A program made the position numbers and the translations under genes. From contig NZ_JAAARM010000044.1 in assembly GCF_009908285.1 (NCBI RefSeq), forward strand, positions 1-43,480: a stretch of DNA of 43,480 nucleotides. The letters are read 5' to 3'. Source of the stretch: Pseudomonas sp. Fl4BN1 (lineage in GTDB: Bacteria > Pseudomonadota > Gammaproteobacteria > Pseudomonadales > Pseudomonadaceae). Positions 31,646-38,962 of the stretch are shown one piece after another. The notes under the pieces are model-generated. The model did no database searches. It saw nothing but the letters and a program-made list of their open reading frames with translations, and was not told the DNA's origin. The first letter of the stretch is position 1. Every line of letters starts with the position of its first letter.

Positions 31646-32269
31646 TCAGACCCCCGCGATATCAAGGCTGATGGGCTCGTATTGGTCGGTATCACCGACA
31701 CGCTGATACACACGAATGTAGGACTTGGAGCCCACCACCTGGCAGGCATCGCCAATGGCTTGCATGGCGCGCTGCCAGCGCTCATCTGTGATTTCCAGGC
31801 GGCGCAGGGCCAGCACGCGTGCCGTGCGGATGTCGCCTTTCTGGTCGGTGCGAAAGGCGTCATTCACCAGGGTGACCACCTCAGGGCGAGCCCCCTGCGT
31901 CCAGTCCCGCAGGCATTCGTCAATCAGCGCTCTGGCTGCCTGCAAGCGTTCGTCAAAAGCGATGCTTTCCTGGACTGCCCGCAGGATCTTGAAGCGCCCA
32001 TCAAAACTGATCAGGCTCACATTGCCTTTCTTGCCGCCAATCTGAGCGCCGTACTGTTCGGCGCTCAGCTCGATAAAGGCTTCGATATCGCCGAACGCGG
32101 AGGCCTTGAACTGTGTCAGAACTTCTTGAATGCCGAGGGCCTGGGCGGCCAATTTGAGCACCAAGGCGTCCCGTTCTAGGTCAATTGGTTTGATCAGGAC
32201 TTCCGGTATCAGCCTCTTTTGCGCATCAGCGCGGTAGCCCTCAGGGATGGTCTGTTGTTGTGCGGTCAT
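31646..32269 (-). CDS. DUF3164-family protein
   Basis: A 207-residue protein matching DUF3164 of transposable phages: TIPEGYRADAQKRLIPEVLIKPIDLERDALVLKLA at the N-terminus, then AYGAQIGGKKGNVSLISFDGRFKILRAVQESIAFDERLQAARALIDECLRDW and a C-terminal RVLALRRLEITDERWQRAMQAIGDA. Function unknown; found in the early operon between replication genes and regulators. Start at 32269 (GAGGA 8 bases ahead) rather than the longer frame to 32341. Confidence 0.9.
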   Translation of the reverse strand: MTAQQQTIPEGYRADAQKRLIPEVLIKPIDLERDALVLKLAAQALGIQEVLTQFKASAFGDIEAFIELSAEQYGAQIGGKKGNVSLISFDGRFKILRAVQESIAFDERLQAARALIDECLRDWTQGARPEVVTLVNDAFRTDQKGDIRTARVLALRRLEITDERWQRAMQAIGDACQVVGSKSYIRVYQRVGDTDQYEPISLDIAGV

Positions 32270-32280
32270 TGCTGGATTCC

Positions 32281-32604
32281 TCAGTGGATAGTCGGGCGCT
32301 GCCAGCCTTCTGGACGGGCGGCGCTGATGGGTTCGCGCCACTCCAGGGTCACGCCCTGGAACTGCACGCTGTAATGGGTGCTACCGGCCGTGGGGCGGCG
32401 CTTAAAGCCTTCGCGATGGCCAAGAGCGACCAAGCGCTGGCCCGCATCGGGAGCGATAACCAGGAAGTTTTGAGCTGGGCAGAAGCCGAGTATGCGAATG
32501 CCATTCGCCTGCAAATGGCGGGCGGCGGCGTTGAAGATGCGCAGGCGATCAGCGAGCGATGGGGTCAACACTTTCAAGGCTGTACGGCTAGTGGAGGCGA
32601 GCAT
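32281..32604 (-). CDS. Small early protein, unknown
   Basis: A 107-residue protein starting MLASTSRTALKVLTPSLAD at 32604, overlapping the upstream stop by 17 bases. The core reads ARHLQANGIRILGFCPAQNFLVIAPDAGQRLV and ends with HYSVQFQGVTLEWREPI; this is an alpha/beta mixture without a recognised motif. Upstream extension to 32730 is out of register with the neighbouring gene and rejected. Confidence 0.7.
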   Translation of the reverse strand: MLASTSRTALKVLTPSLADRLRIFNAAARHLQANGIRILGFCPAQNFLVIAPDAGQRLVALGHREGFKRRPTAGSTHYSVQFQGVTLEWREPISAARPEGWQRPTIH

Positions 32605-32968
32605 GGGCGTTCTCCTGGGTGCAGCAGTTGGGGTTGATCGGGCAGTGTTGGCAGGCGCGCCAGCGCTGCATGGCGGGCGGGTTATGGGTTGGCGCTGGCT
32701 TTTCGCGATAGCTTTGGCACTGCTCCGCATTCACTTCCTCATCCAGAGCCACACACTGAATGCGGCCGAGGGTTTCCATGACACGGCGTTCAACACCGGC
32801 AGTGCTACGCGATGCATAGCGATTGGCTAGGGTCAGGCTTACTGCTGTTCGGCTCATGCCGATACGCTTGCTGGCCTGGGTTTGGCTTGTTGCTGCGACT
32901 TCGGCAGCGAGCAGGCGCACAAACAACGGCGCTTCATCACCCCAAGCAGAAAGGTTGACCTGGTTCAT
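32588..32968 (-). CDS. HTH protein with C-terminal cysteine cluster
   Basis: A 126-residue protein. Residues about 20-55 form a helix-turn-helix: VRLLAAEVAATSQTQASKRIGMSRTAVSLTLANRYA. The C-terminal third contains CQHCPINPNCC, a likely metal site. A DNA-binding early regulator of unknown target. ATGA overlap with the upstream gene. Confidence 0.8.
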   Translation of the reverse strand: MNQVNLSAWGDEAPLFVRLLAAEVAATSQTQASKRIGMSRTAVSLTLANRYASRSTAGVERRVMETLGRIQCVALDEEVNAEQCQSYREKPAPTHNPPAMQRWRACQHCPINPNCCTQENAHARLH

Positions 32969-33576
32969 TCGGTCACCTGCTGATCTGCTTTACGCCAAAC
33001 CACCTGATCTAGGTTTGGGTCATAGACCTGGTTGAAGTCACGCTGATAGATCGGGTGCTTTGGGCCTGTGTAACGCGAGGGAATCAAGCGGAAGCGGGTT
33101 TTATTTCCAGCCGTGCCGCCGCTACGTGTCAGATAGCCAGCCTTTGCCAGCCCCGACAAATACACCTGCGCGCCATATTCGCTGATGGATACGCCATTGA
33201 CGCTGGCTGCCGCTGCTGCCTCGGCGGCGCTGAATTCGCCGAGGATGCGCAACGCCCGCCACACGTTCTCGGCACCGCCTGCATATTTGGAAACCTTGCC
33301 GTCTTTGGTGATGCGCGGGGCCTCGACGCCTTCGTCTTTAAGTAGCTCCCACTCGGCGTCGAAGCGGTCGATGGTGCGAACCTTGCTGACAATTCCGGCC
33401 TTTTCCATGTCTCGGAAATAGGCGCGCACGGCTTGGTCATCTTGTCCCGACTTACGTGCAACGGCGTAAGTCGTCAGCGCTTTAGGGCTGGCGTTAATGG
33501 CGCGGATGGCTTCCCAGATGTGCTGTCGTGGAGGCTTTCCGCCTACCATCACCAGATCTGCTCGTGCTCTCGGCAT
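32965..33576 (-). CDS. Winged-helix early protein
   Basis: A 203-residue protein with two predicted winged helices: QHIWEAIRAINASPKALTTYAVARKSGQDDQAVRAYFRDMEKAGIVSKV and LGEFSAAEAAAAASVNGVSISEYGAQVYLSGLAKAGYLTR. It ends with a conserved-looking YTGPKHPIYQRDFNQVYDPNLDQVV. It lies directly downstream of MuB, with GGAGG about 8 bases ahead of the ATG. Related proteins occur next to the transposition genes in Pseudomonas transposable phages. Possible role in regulation of replication is inference. Confidence 0.78.
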   Translation of the reverse strand: MPRARADLVMVGGKPPRQHIWEAIRAINASPKALTTYAVARKSGQDDQAVRAYFRDMEKAGIVSKVRTIDRFDAEWELLKDEGVEAPRITKDGKVSKYAGGAENVWRALRILGEFSAAEAAAAASVNGVSISEYGAQVYLSGLAKAGYLTRSGGTAGNKTRFRLIPSRYTGPKHPIYQRDFNQVYDPNLDQVVWRKADQQVTE

Positions 33577-33579
33577 GGC

Positions 33580-34299
33580 TCAAGCCCTCCGCGACGGCGC
33601 ATCGCCGGTGAACCAGCCGCGAGAGCCCCAACCGGCAAGGTCGATGCTGTCGATGGCCAGGGCCTGAGTCTCGCTGTAAACCTTGTATAGATTGACGGCG
33701 ATACGGCGCAGACAACCGCCAACCTTGACCCGCAGGTCTTCCAGCAGATCATCTGAAAAATGCAGCTTCGGATAGCTGGCTTTGGCCAGGGCACGTAAAT
33801 CGTCGAGGGTGGCGCTTTGGGCGGGCACCCATTCCAAAACACGGTTATGCAGCCGCTCCAGCTTTGCAAGGCTGCCGGGGACGCCCTTTTCCCCAATCAA
33901 CACAATGGTTCCCTGGCTAGCGTTATGGATATCGGTCAGGACGTTGGCGACGGCCTTTTCAAGCAGATACTGCACGTCGTCAATCAGCAGTGGGCGGCCA
34001 CTGCGGGACAGTTGTTCGGCGATCTGGTCGACCATCTGCGACAAGGTGCGCTCAGGCTGAATGCCCATCTCGCGCAGGATGGCGAGTAGGAAAGCCTTTT
34101 TGCTCCAGGTGTCGCGGCACTCCACGTAATAGGCACGGTGCTGATTAGCTGCGAACGCAGCACTCACGCTTTTACCCAAGCCGCTGGCTCCATACATCAC
34201 CACCAGGCCGGGTAACCCCTCAGGGCGGGCGTGGGTCCGTGCGATTGCGGCGGATAACAGGCCGACGTTAGTCAAGGGAACGATCTTTGGAACACTCAT
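33580..34299 (-). CDS. B: Transposition target-capture ATPase (Mu B-like)
   Basis: A 239-residue AAA+ ATPase with Walker A GASGLGKS (residues 37-44), Walker B LLIDD (103-107) and a sensor region at NASQGTIVLIGEKGVPG. MuB binds DNA non-specifically as an ATP-dependent filament, delivers target DNA to the transposase and gives target immunity. It is shorter than Mu B (about 312) because it lacks the N-terminal extension. TAGGAG lies 7 bases upstream; the transposase stop is 24 bases away. Confidence 0.95.
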   Translation of the reverse strand: MSVPKIVPLTNVGLLSAAIARTHARPEGLPGLVVMYGASGLGKSVSAAFAANQHRAYYVECRDTWSKKAFLLAILREMGIQPERTLSQMVDQIAEQLSRSGRPLLIDDVQYLLEKAVANVLTDIHNASQGTIVLIGEKGVPGSLAKLERLHNRVLEWVPAQSATLDDLRALAKASYPKLHFSDDLLEDLRVKVGGCLRRIAVNLYKVYSETQALAIDSIDLAGWGSRGWFTGDAPSRRA

Positions 34300-34323
34300 G
34301 ATTTGACTCCTAAAGGTTTGCGG

Positions 34324-36375
34324 TTAAGCGTGGGCTTGCGCGGCGAATGCGAACATTTGCTGAATCGACGTGAAGTCCGGGGTTTGCGGATAACGGGAAT
34401 GCCATTGCATTTCTTCCGGCGTCAGCGGTTCGCCGCTGGAAGCGCGGGCGTCGAGCTGGTGCCAGAGGTGATAGCGGGCGGTTGGGTCGGTCGGCAGCTC
34501 GAAGCTCGGGGCTTGTGGGGCTGCCAGCTGGGCGAAGCGCTGGGCCTCGGCAAGCTGTTCAGGAGATAGGTCGTAGCTGCTCGATACCGTCGGAAGGACG
34601 CGCATCTCAACGTCTTGCCCGGTAATGGTTTTGGCCTTTTTAACGAGGCGCGATAGCTGTCCGCGTTCACGTTTCTCACTGGCTTTTTCAAGCATCGTCA
34701 CCGGCATAGCTGGGCTGGCATTGCCGTCCAGGATCGCTTCACCGATCAGCTCGCCATCCAGGGTGTGTACCCATACGCGGCTGGAGTCACGGAAGTCATA
34801 TGCCACGCGGACTTCCTCGCCATGGAAGCCGTCCAGCTCTTTCAGGAAGTAGGTGCCGCTATTCCACTGCACCTGGCAGCGGCGAGCGATGCGCAGGACC
34901 TGCGGACGAGTCAGGCTCTCAACGATGCTTGCGTCAGCCAGCAATGGCTCCCAGCCTTCGGCCTCGGCCTGTTTCCAGGCCTCCATGGGGCTTTGGTGGC
35001 GCATGCGCAGCGTCTGTGGGTCTCGGAACTTCGGCAGGCCACGGTGTGGGCGCCGGTTGTAGTCGTCGAGCGCACATTGCAGGTCGGCGAAGAACACCGA
35101 GAACTCCGGCACAACCGTCGGTGCCAAACCCAGCGCTAACTGTTTACGGGACAGCTTGTGGGCCTTGGTTCCGGCCTCCTTGTCCATGTCGGCGCCGATG
35201 TAGCTGTCGAAGGTTTTTGCGAGCCTGACCAGGATGGTTTTGTGCGGGCGCTCGATCACGCCACGGGCTTGGGAGTTGTAAGGCAACGAGTGCGTAATAG
35301 TGCCGCCCAGGCGGTCGTTGACCTCGTAGACAACGGCGTTGTCAAAGCCACTGCCATTGTCGACGTATAACAGTTTGTACATACCGCACCGGCTGACGCC
35401 GTCACGCAGAGTGTCGAGGGTCGCCAGCGTCGACTCGGCCAGGTTGACCGAAAAGCCAACAATGCGACGTGTTCCCCAGTCAATGACCGTGGTGATTTCC
35501 GGCCGGAAGATCTGGCCCGTAAGAGGGTTGATCACCTCGGCGTCAAAGGTATGGCCGTCCGCAATCCAAACGTCGTTGGGCCAGAGCATGTCGGCCTTAC
35601 GGGTGTTGTACGCCTGTAGGGTTTTCAGCTCGTGTGGTCCCATGCGGCCATGCTCGCGTGCCTCGGGAGACAGCTTTTTCAGCCAGCGGCGGACAGCATG
35701 AATGCTCGGGCAGACGCTGGAGTGGACCTCAGAGTGGATCTGTTTGAACTGCTCATATGCAGCTTCAACACTGGGCTTCTGCGGGCGCTGGTAATGTTTA
35801 AGGAACTCGGCAGCCCAGGACGGGACGCTCATGTCCTTTTTACGGCGGGCTGGTGCCAGCCCCATTTCCCCATGGGCACGATAGTCCGCAAGCCACCGTT
35901 TCAGGGTGCGCTCCGAAAGCGTCCGGTCTTCGGTCTTGCGGTCGTTGGCCCGGACCACCAGCTCGGCAAGATAGGGGCTCAAGTCGCCAGTTCGAGCCAG
36001 GGACACCAGCGTAAGGATGGCGCGGTTCTGGCTGACCACCTTGCTCATGCGCTCAATCTCGCGCACGAATGACAGACGGGCAGTCATGACCGAGGTCTGC
36101 GAATCATTCAAGCGTGACGTTTTTTTAGCGTCACACCCTGACAGAATCACATGTGTTTCAGCCGGTGCTTCTGGTGCGCTGGTGGTCACTGCGGCGGCGA
36201 TTAGAGCTGACTGGGTTTCTTGAGGAAGCATTGCAAAGGAGTATTCAACGGCCTTACTTCCGAGACGGCGCTGACCTTCCCAGCACTCGCGTTGGGCGAT
36301 CTTACGAACACCCTGCACAGTGCCCGGCATGCAGGGCAACCCGACAAGCTCCTGGACCGTGTACCAACTACGCAT
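34324..36375 (-). CDS. A: DDE transposase (Mu A-like)
   Basis: A 683-residue recombinase. The N-terminus (MRSWYTVQELVGLPCMPGTVQGVRKIAQRECWEGQ) is the Mu-type end- and enhancer-binding helix-turn-helix. The catalytic core carries D273 (IADGHTFD), D339 (LYVDNGSGFDN) and E375 (RGVIERPHKT). The Mu C-terminal beta-barrel and the B/ClpX-interaction tail follow. ATG at 36375 overlaps the upstream gene by 8 bases; GGTGAG is 5 bases ahead. It cuts and joins the ends at 4616 and 38243 and drives replicative transposition. Confidence 0.97.
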   Translation of the reverse strand: MRSWYTVQELVGLPCMPGTVQGVRKIAQRECWEGQRRLGSKAVEYSFAMLPQETQSALIAAAVTTSAPEAPAETHVILSGCDAKKTSRLNDSQTSVMTARLSFVREIERMSKVVSQNRAILTLVSLARTGDLSPYLAELVVRANDRKTEDRTLSERTLKRWLADYRAHGEMGLAPARRKKDMSVPSWAAEFLKHYQRPQKPSVEAAYEQFKQIHSEVHSSVCPSIHAVRRWLKKLSPEAREHGRMGPHELKTLQAYNTRKADMLWPNDVWIADGHTFDAEVINPLTGQIFRPEITTVIDWGTRRIVGFSVNLAESTLATLDTLRDGVSRCGMYKLLYVDNGSGFDNAVVYEVNDRLGGTITHSLPYNSQARGVIERPHKTILVRLAKTFDSYIGADMDKEAGTKAHKLSRKQLALGLAPTVVPEFSVFFADLQCALDDYNRRPHRGLPKFRDPQTLRMRHQSPMEAWKQAEAEGWEPLLADASIVESLTRPQVLRIARRCQVQWNSGTYFLKELDGFHGEEVRVAYDFRDSSRVWVHTLDGELIGEAILDGNASPAMPVTMLEKASEKRERGQLSRLVKKAKTITGQDVEMRVLPTVSSSYDLSPEQLAEAQRFAQLAAPQAPSFELPTDPTARYHLWHQLDARASSGEPLTPEEMQWHSRYPQTPDFTSIQQMFAFAAQAHA

Positions 36376-36808
36376 TGCGCTCACCAAGCATTTTTTTCAA
36401 CTCGCGAGCTTGTCGAGTGGCATTCGCAGCAACCCGCTCAAGCCTACCCAGCTCGGTGTCCAACGCTTCGCGGCCATAAGCCACACGACCACCACGTAAG
36501 TGCACTTGCCAATTTGTCAGGACATGGCTGGCACAGACCTCCTCCAACAGCGCGGCTCTATATAGAGGAAGGTTGTGATCTGCACGAGCAGGACTTGACC
36601 AAGCGTCTAACATGTTCTTGCTAACGTCATCGCCTGAAAGGCGAGACATACGAGCGGCAATCTCATAGCGATCCAGTTCAGATCCTTTGAGTATTTCACT
36701 CACCAACTCACTGACTTGCGCCGCGTAGTTACCAAGGCCAGGGACAGAAAGCACTGGTTGGGGAACAGAAAAAATGTCTAACGTTTTGTTATCTTTTGGG
36801 TTGCGCAT
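36368..36808 (-). CDS. Unknown early protein between ner and A
   Basis: A 146-residue protein: an N-terminal part with LGNYAAQVSELVSEILKGSELDRYEIAARMSRLSGDDVSKNMLDAWSSPARADHNLP, looking like a helical DNA-binding region, and a coiled-coil C-terminus (ELGRLERVAANATRQARELKKML). It is the gene normally found next to the transposase in Pseudomonas transposable phages. AAGGAG lies 9 bases upstream. It is AT-rich relative to A and B and contains CTCTATATAGAG at 36556-36567 with rare codons. Confidence 0.78.
   Translation of the reverse strand: MRNPKDNKTLDIFSVPQPVLSVPGLGNYAAQVSELVSEILKGSELDRYEIAARMSRLSGDDVSKNMLDAWSSPARADHNLPLYRAALLEEVCASHVLTNWQVHLRGGRVAYGREALDTELGRLERVAANATRQARELKKMLGERNA
36556..36567. 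promoter_or_regulatory. CTCTATATAGAG palindrome
   Basis: A 12-bp perfect palindrome in coding sequence (rare CTA and AGA codons), related to CTATATATAG at 18430 and 27674. The three sites are spaced about 9.2 and 8.9 kb. Confidence 0.35.
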
Positions 36809-36810
36809 GT

Positions 36811-37146
36811 TTAGGCACTCCTTGCCGCTTTACAGTGTCCAACCGGATAGAGTCCGGTATCCTTGCTGTAGGACCCGTTTACTTCTGCACGCTTGGGACG
36901 CTGTCGGTGAGGGGTGCCGTCAGCGTTCCACCGCTCAGGCCAGATATCCGCTGGGTTGAGGCTCAGCGCGTCAGCCAGGGAGCGTTCGATACGCGGATAA
37001 GGTGTGCTTTTGGCATTGCGGATAGCGCGGTCGGTAACCTCCAACTGACGAGCAAGCTTCGCCATAGAGGTGCCACGAACGCGGAGCTGGTATTTGATCC
37101 ACTCCCATCGATTAGCTGGGTCGGTGGGCATGTCGATATCGCTCAT
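36811..37146 (-). CDS. ner: Ner-like DNA-binding regulator
   Basis: A 111-residue protein of the Ner/Nlp family: NRWEWIKYQLRVRGTSMAKLARQLEVTDRAIRNAKSTPYPRIERSLADALSLNPADIWPERW, with the hallmark IWPERW end. In Mu, Ner represses the early and repressor promoters and tips the lytic decision. It is the first gene of the leftward operon, facing the repressor across a 160-bp control region. The C-terminal tail (about 40 residues, basic) is longer than in Mu Ner (75 residues total). Confidence 0.92.
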   Translation of the reverse strand: MSDIDMPTDPANRWEWIKYQLRVRGTSMAKLARQLEVTDRAIRNAKSTPYPRIERSLADALSLNPADIWPERWNADGTPHRQRPKRAEVNGSYSKDTGLYPVGHCKAARSA

Positions 37147-37306
37147 AGTTTTGAACCATCTTCACGGGTGGTTTTTTTGGGACGTCTAACGTCCTGTTGC
37201 GGATAAACATATCCCGAAAACAGGATTCAGTAAACCGTATTCGAGAGTTTCTATTCCCTTTTTCGGAATGGTCATCCTGAAAAATAGATTTAGAGCATAG
37301 AAATCA
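37147..37306. promoter_or_regulatory. Lysis/lysogeny control region between ner and repressor
   Basis: Reading leftward, TTTACT-N17-TATGTT forms an early promoter. The perfect palindrome GGATATGTTTATCC (37201-37214) covers its -10 box, and GGACGT-CTA-ACGTCC (37180-37194) lies just downstream of the expected start. On the repressor side ATTCC-N7-GGAAT lies at 37253-37269. These are candidate repressor and Ner operators. Confidence 0.65.
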
Positions 37307-38026
37307 ATGGGTTACGTCGAAAAGAAACAAAAGAAACAGGCTGGCGGAGATGTTTCTTTTCCATATTCGGGATTGGAAACTCGAATAGCGGCTGTTGCAG
37401 ACCTCTACGAGTCTCGAAAACAGGCTGCTTTAACTGCTGACGCTGCGCTGTCTTCACTCCAGCGCTGGATAGCCGGTGACGGAATGCCCGCGTTTGATTC
37501 CGTAGCACTTCTAGCCACGGCGAAAGGGGTCTCCCTGGACTGGATAGCCACGGGGAAGGGGGAGATGTTTCTTGGCGACAGAAACAAAAGGACTGAGGTA
37601 GACATTGACGATGTCTATTCATATGTGCCGCTCTACGATGCTCACTGTAGCGCTGGTCACGGCTCCTGGGCCGAAGGGGCGCAGGTACTGACACGACTCG
37701 CCTTTACTACCTACTCACTGCGTAAGCAGGGGCTTGAGCCATCAAAGCTTTCAGCTATCCGTGTAGATGGTGATTCGATGGAAGGCTTGCTGAGCCATGG
37801 GGATACGGTCGTTATAGATCATGGCCGCAACTCTCTTGAAGGAGAGGCTGTCTATGTCATACGCCTTGATGACCACTTATATGCCAAGCGTCTGCAACGG
37901 CAGTTCGACGGTGCTGTGAGCATCATTAGCCAAAACAAGGAGTATCAGGTAATGACCGTTCCGAAGGAGCGTCTAGGCGACCTAGAGATCATCGGTCGAG
38001 TGGTCTGGGCGGGTGGTTGGCTGTAG
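37307..38026 (+). CDS. Phage repressor, LexA/CI-type with S24 peptidase domain
   Basis: A 239-residue repressor: an N-terminal HTH (KQAALTADAALSSLQRWIAGDGMPAFDSVALLATAKGVSLDWIATG), then an S24 domain. The cleavage-site signature is A116-G117 (CSAGHG), the catalytic Ser is S157 (VDGDSMEG) and Lys K194 (YAKRLQ). Unlike the Mu c repressor, this type is inactivated by RecA-stimulated self-cleavage, so the prophage may respond to SOS. The only rightward phage gene; followed by a hairpin at 38046-38066. No strong ribosome-binding site precedes the ATG. Confidence 0.93.
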   Translation: MGYVEKKQKKQAGGDVSFPYSGLETRIAAVADLYESRKQAALTADAALSSLQRWIAGDGMPAFDSVALLATAKGVSLDWIATGKGEMFLGDRNKRTEVDIDDVYSYVPLYDAHCSAGHGSWAEGAQVLTRLAFTTYSLRKQGLEPSKLSAIRVDGDSMEGLLSHGDTVVIDHGRNSLEGEAVYVIRLDDHLYAKRLQRQFDGAVSIISQNKEYQVMTVPKERLGDLEIIGRVVWAGGWL

Positions 38027-38045
38027 ATATACACCTGATGCCAAA

Positions 38046-38066
38046 GAGCCCGCTCTAGGCGGGCTC
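38046..38066. terminator. Terminator-like hairpin after the repressor
   Basis: GAGCCCGC-TCTAG-GCGGGCTC, a perfect 8-bp stem with a 5-base loop, 20 bases past the repressor stop. The following CTGTCTAATTTTCC has only a weak T tract. Confidence 0.65.
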
Positions 38067-38111
38067 CTGTCTAATTTTCCTGCTTTTTTGATTTGCGGCA
38101 GTTTCGGCACT

Positions 38112-38226
38112 GTCTAACTCGTCACCGAGTGCCCCAGCTTGGCGGCAGCCCCCGTTCTACCTGGCTCGACTCAGCTCAAACCATTTAAACCCGCCTTAAC
38201 CCACCGACCTCCCCACTGGTGCCAAA
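38112..38226 (-). promoter_or_regulatory. Left-end transposase-binding region (attL-like)
   Basis: Read inward from 38243, the core TTTGGCACCA lies at positions 18-27 (plus-strand 38217-38226), the same offset as at the right end. An inverted related core TTTCGGCACTG is at about 38102-38112 and GGGGCACTCGG (minus strand) near 38124-38134. The stretch 38067-38243 has no gene. A GTCTAAC motif occurs at 38112-38118. Confidence 0.65.
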
Positions 38227-38243
38227 GCTCCCACCTCCCCACA

Positions 38244-38262
38244 CCGGCAAGCCGGCTCCTAC
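38244..38262. repeat. Right half of the interrupted REP, with target duplication CCGGC
   Basis: CCGGCAAGCCGGCTCCTAC directly follows the phage terminus ...CCACA. Its first five bases duplicate 4611-4615. Joined to the left half it gives an intact host REP. Confidence 0.93.
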
Positions 38263-38307
38263 CCAACGGCGTTCTGCGTTCGCGCTGTTCCCCTCTTGAA
38301 GCGCTGT

Positions 38308-38709
38308 TCAGCGCCCGAGCTTTTCCATCGCCGCATCCGCCAGAAAGGACGACCGGCTCTTGATGTTGTGCGCTCGGACAAAGCGGTCGATCTGCTGAAT
38401 CACATACCCCGGCAAGGTCACGTTGACCTTCTCGGTCTTGCCCAGGTAAGGCGTGATGTCGATCTCCAGCATGCCCCAGCCCATCCCCTGGTAATCAGGA
38501 TGGGCGCGGTGCGTTTGGGTGGCAGAGGGCAGGGGAATGGCCTGCCCTGCGCGGGCCAGCTCTTCGAGCATGAGGTGGGCAATCTCGACGGCGGCGCTGT
38601 AGGCGGCCTCGAAGGTGTCGCCGGCGGTGACGGCGCCGGGGATGTCGGGAATCTGGATGCCGGTGGCCGTGTGCTCGTCGCCCCACTCGATGCAGATGGG
38701 ATATTGCAT
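38308..38709 (-). CDS. hicB: HicB-family antitoxin
   Basis: A 133-residue antitoxin with the HicB partial RNase H-fold domain (YPICIEWGDEHTATGIQIPDIPGAVTAGDTFEAAYSAAVEIAHLMLEEL, where 'PD.PG..t.GdT..eA' is diagnostic) and a C-terminal ribbon-helix-helix (VNVTLPGYVIQQIDRFVRAHNIKSRSSFLADAAMEKL) that binds the operon's operator. It neutralises HicA, encoded just upstream. Confidence 0.95.
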   Translation of the reverse strand: MQYPICIEWGDEHTATGIQIPDIPGAVTAGDTFEAAYSAAVEIAHLMLEELARAGQAIPLPSATQTHRAHPDYQGMGWGMLEIDITPYLGKTEKVNVTLPGYVIQQIDRFVRAHNIKSRSSFLADAAMEKLGR

Positions 38710-38747
38710 GGGGATCTCCTCAAAACAGGTGCGAAGGATGGTGGGAG

Positions 38748-38930
38748 CTAGAGCAGCCCGGCCAGTTTCCTGATGGCCCGGACCGTTCCCCGTGGCAGGT
38801 CCTTTTTCGGATGCGGCACCGGAACGGTGTTGGGCCTGTAGGGATGCTGGAACAGATGATGGCTGCCGGTCACTCGATCCAGCACCCAGCCTGCGGCTTC
38901 AAGCTCCTTGATCAACAGTCTGCTTTGCAC
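38748..38930 (-). CDS. hicA: HicA-family mRNA interferase toxin
   Basis: A 60-residue toxin with a dsRBD-like fold: LLIKELEAAGWVLDRVTGSHHLFQHP (the GSHH His is the catalytic residue in the family), then VPVPHPKKDLPRGTVRAIRKLAGL. It cleaves mRNA in translation-dependent fashion. ATG at 38936 is directly abutted by AGGAG (no spacing), whereas the GTG at 38930 has AGGAG 6 bases ahead, so I choose GTG. hicB follows after 38 bases. Confidence 0.93.
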   Translation of the reverse strand: MQSRLLIKELEAAGWVLDRVTGSHHLFQHPYRPNTVPVPHPKKDLPRGTVRAIRKLAGLL

Positions 38931-38962
38931 CTCCATCTCCTGGTCGGGGTGAGAGGTGCTTT

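Larger units (their letters stand above)
4616..38243 (-). mobile_element. Complete Mu-like transposable prophage, 33.6 kb
   Basis: Ends are TG...CA with 5-bp duplications CCGGC on both sides. The Mu left end (repressor/transposase side) is at 38243 and the Mu right end (tail fibre side) at 4616, so nearly all genes read leftward. It contains a repressor, ner, DDE transposase A, ATPase B, gemA, a Mor/C activator, a lysis cassette, Mu-type head genes (I, T, F, G, portal, terminase) and a contractile-tail module (L, M, tape measure, N, P, gp45-48). No frameshift or stop interrupts an essential gene, apart from the programmed frameshift in gp41, so it may be inducible. The tail is Mu-type contractile. 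Confidence 0.97.

Noticed and set aside
31645..31863. Upstream extension of the small gene ending at 31408
   Set aside because: It would run antiphase through the DUF3164 gene; the GTG at 31644 with a ribosome-binding site explains the real part.
38308..38936. hicAB as a prophage-encoded toxin-antitoxin system
   Set aside because: The phage end at 38243 and the REP half at 38244-38262 place it in the chromosome.
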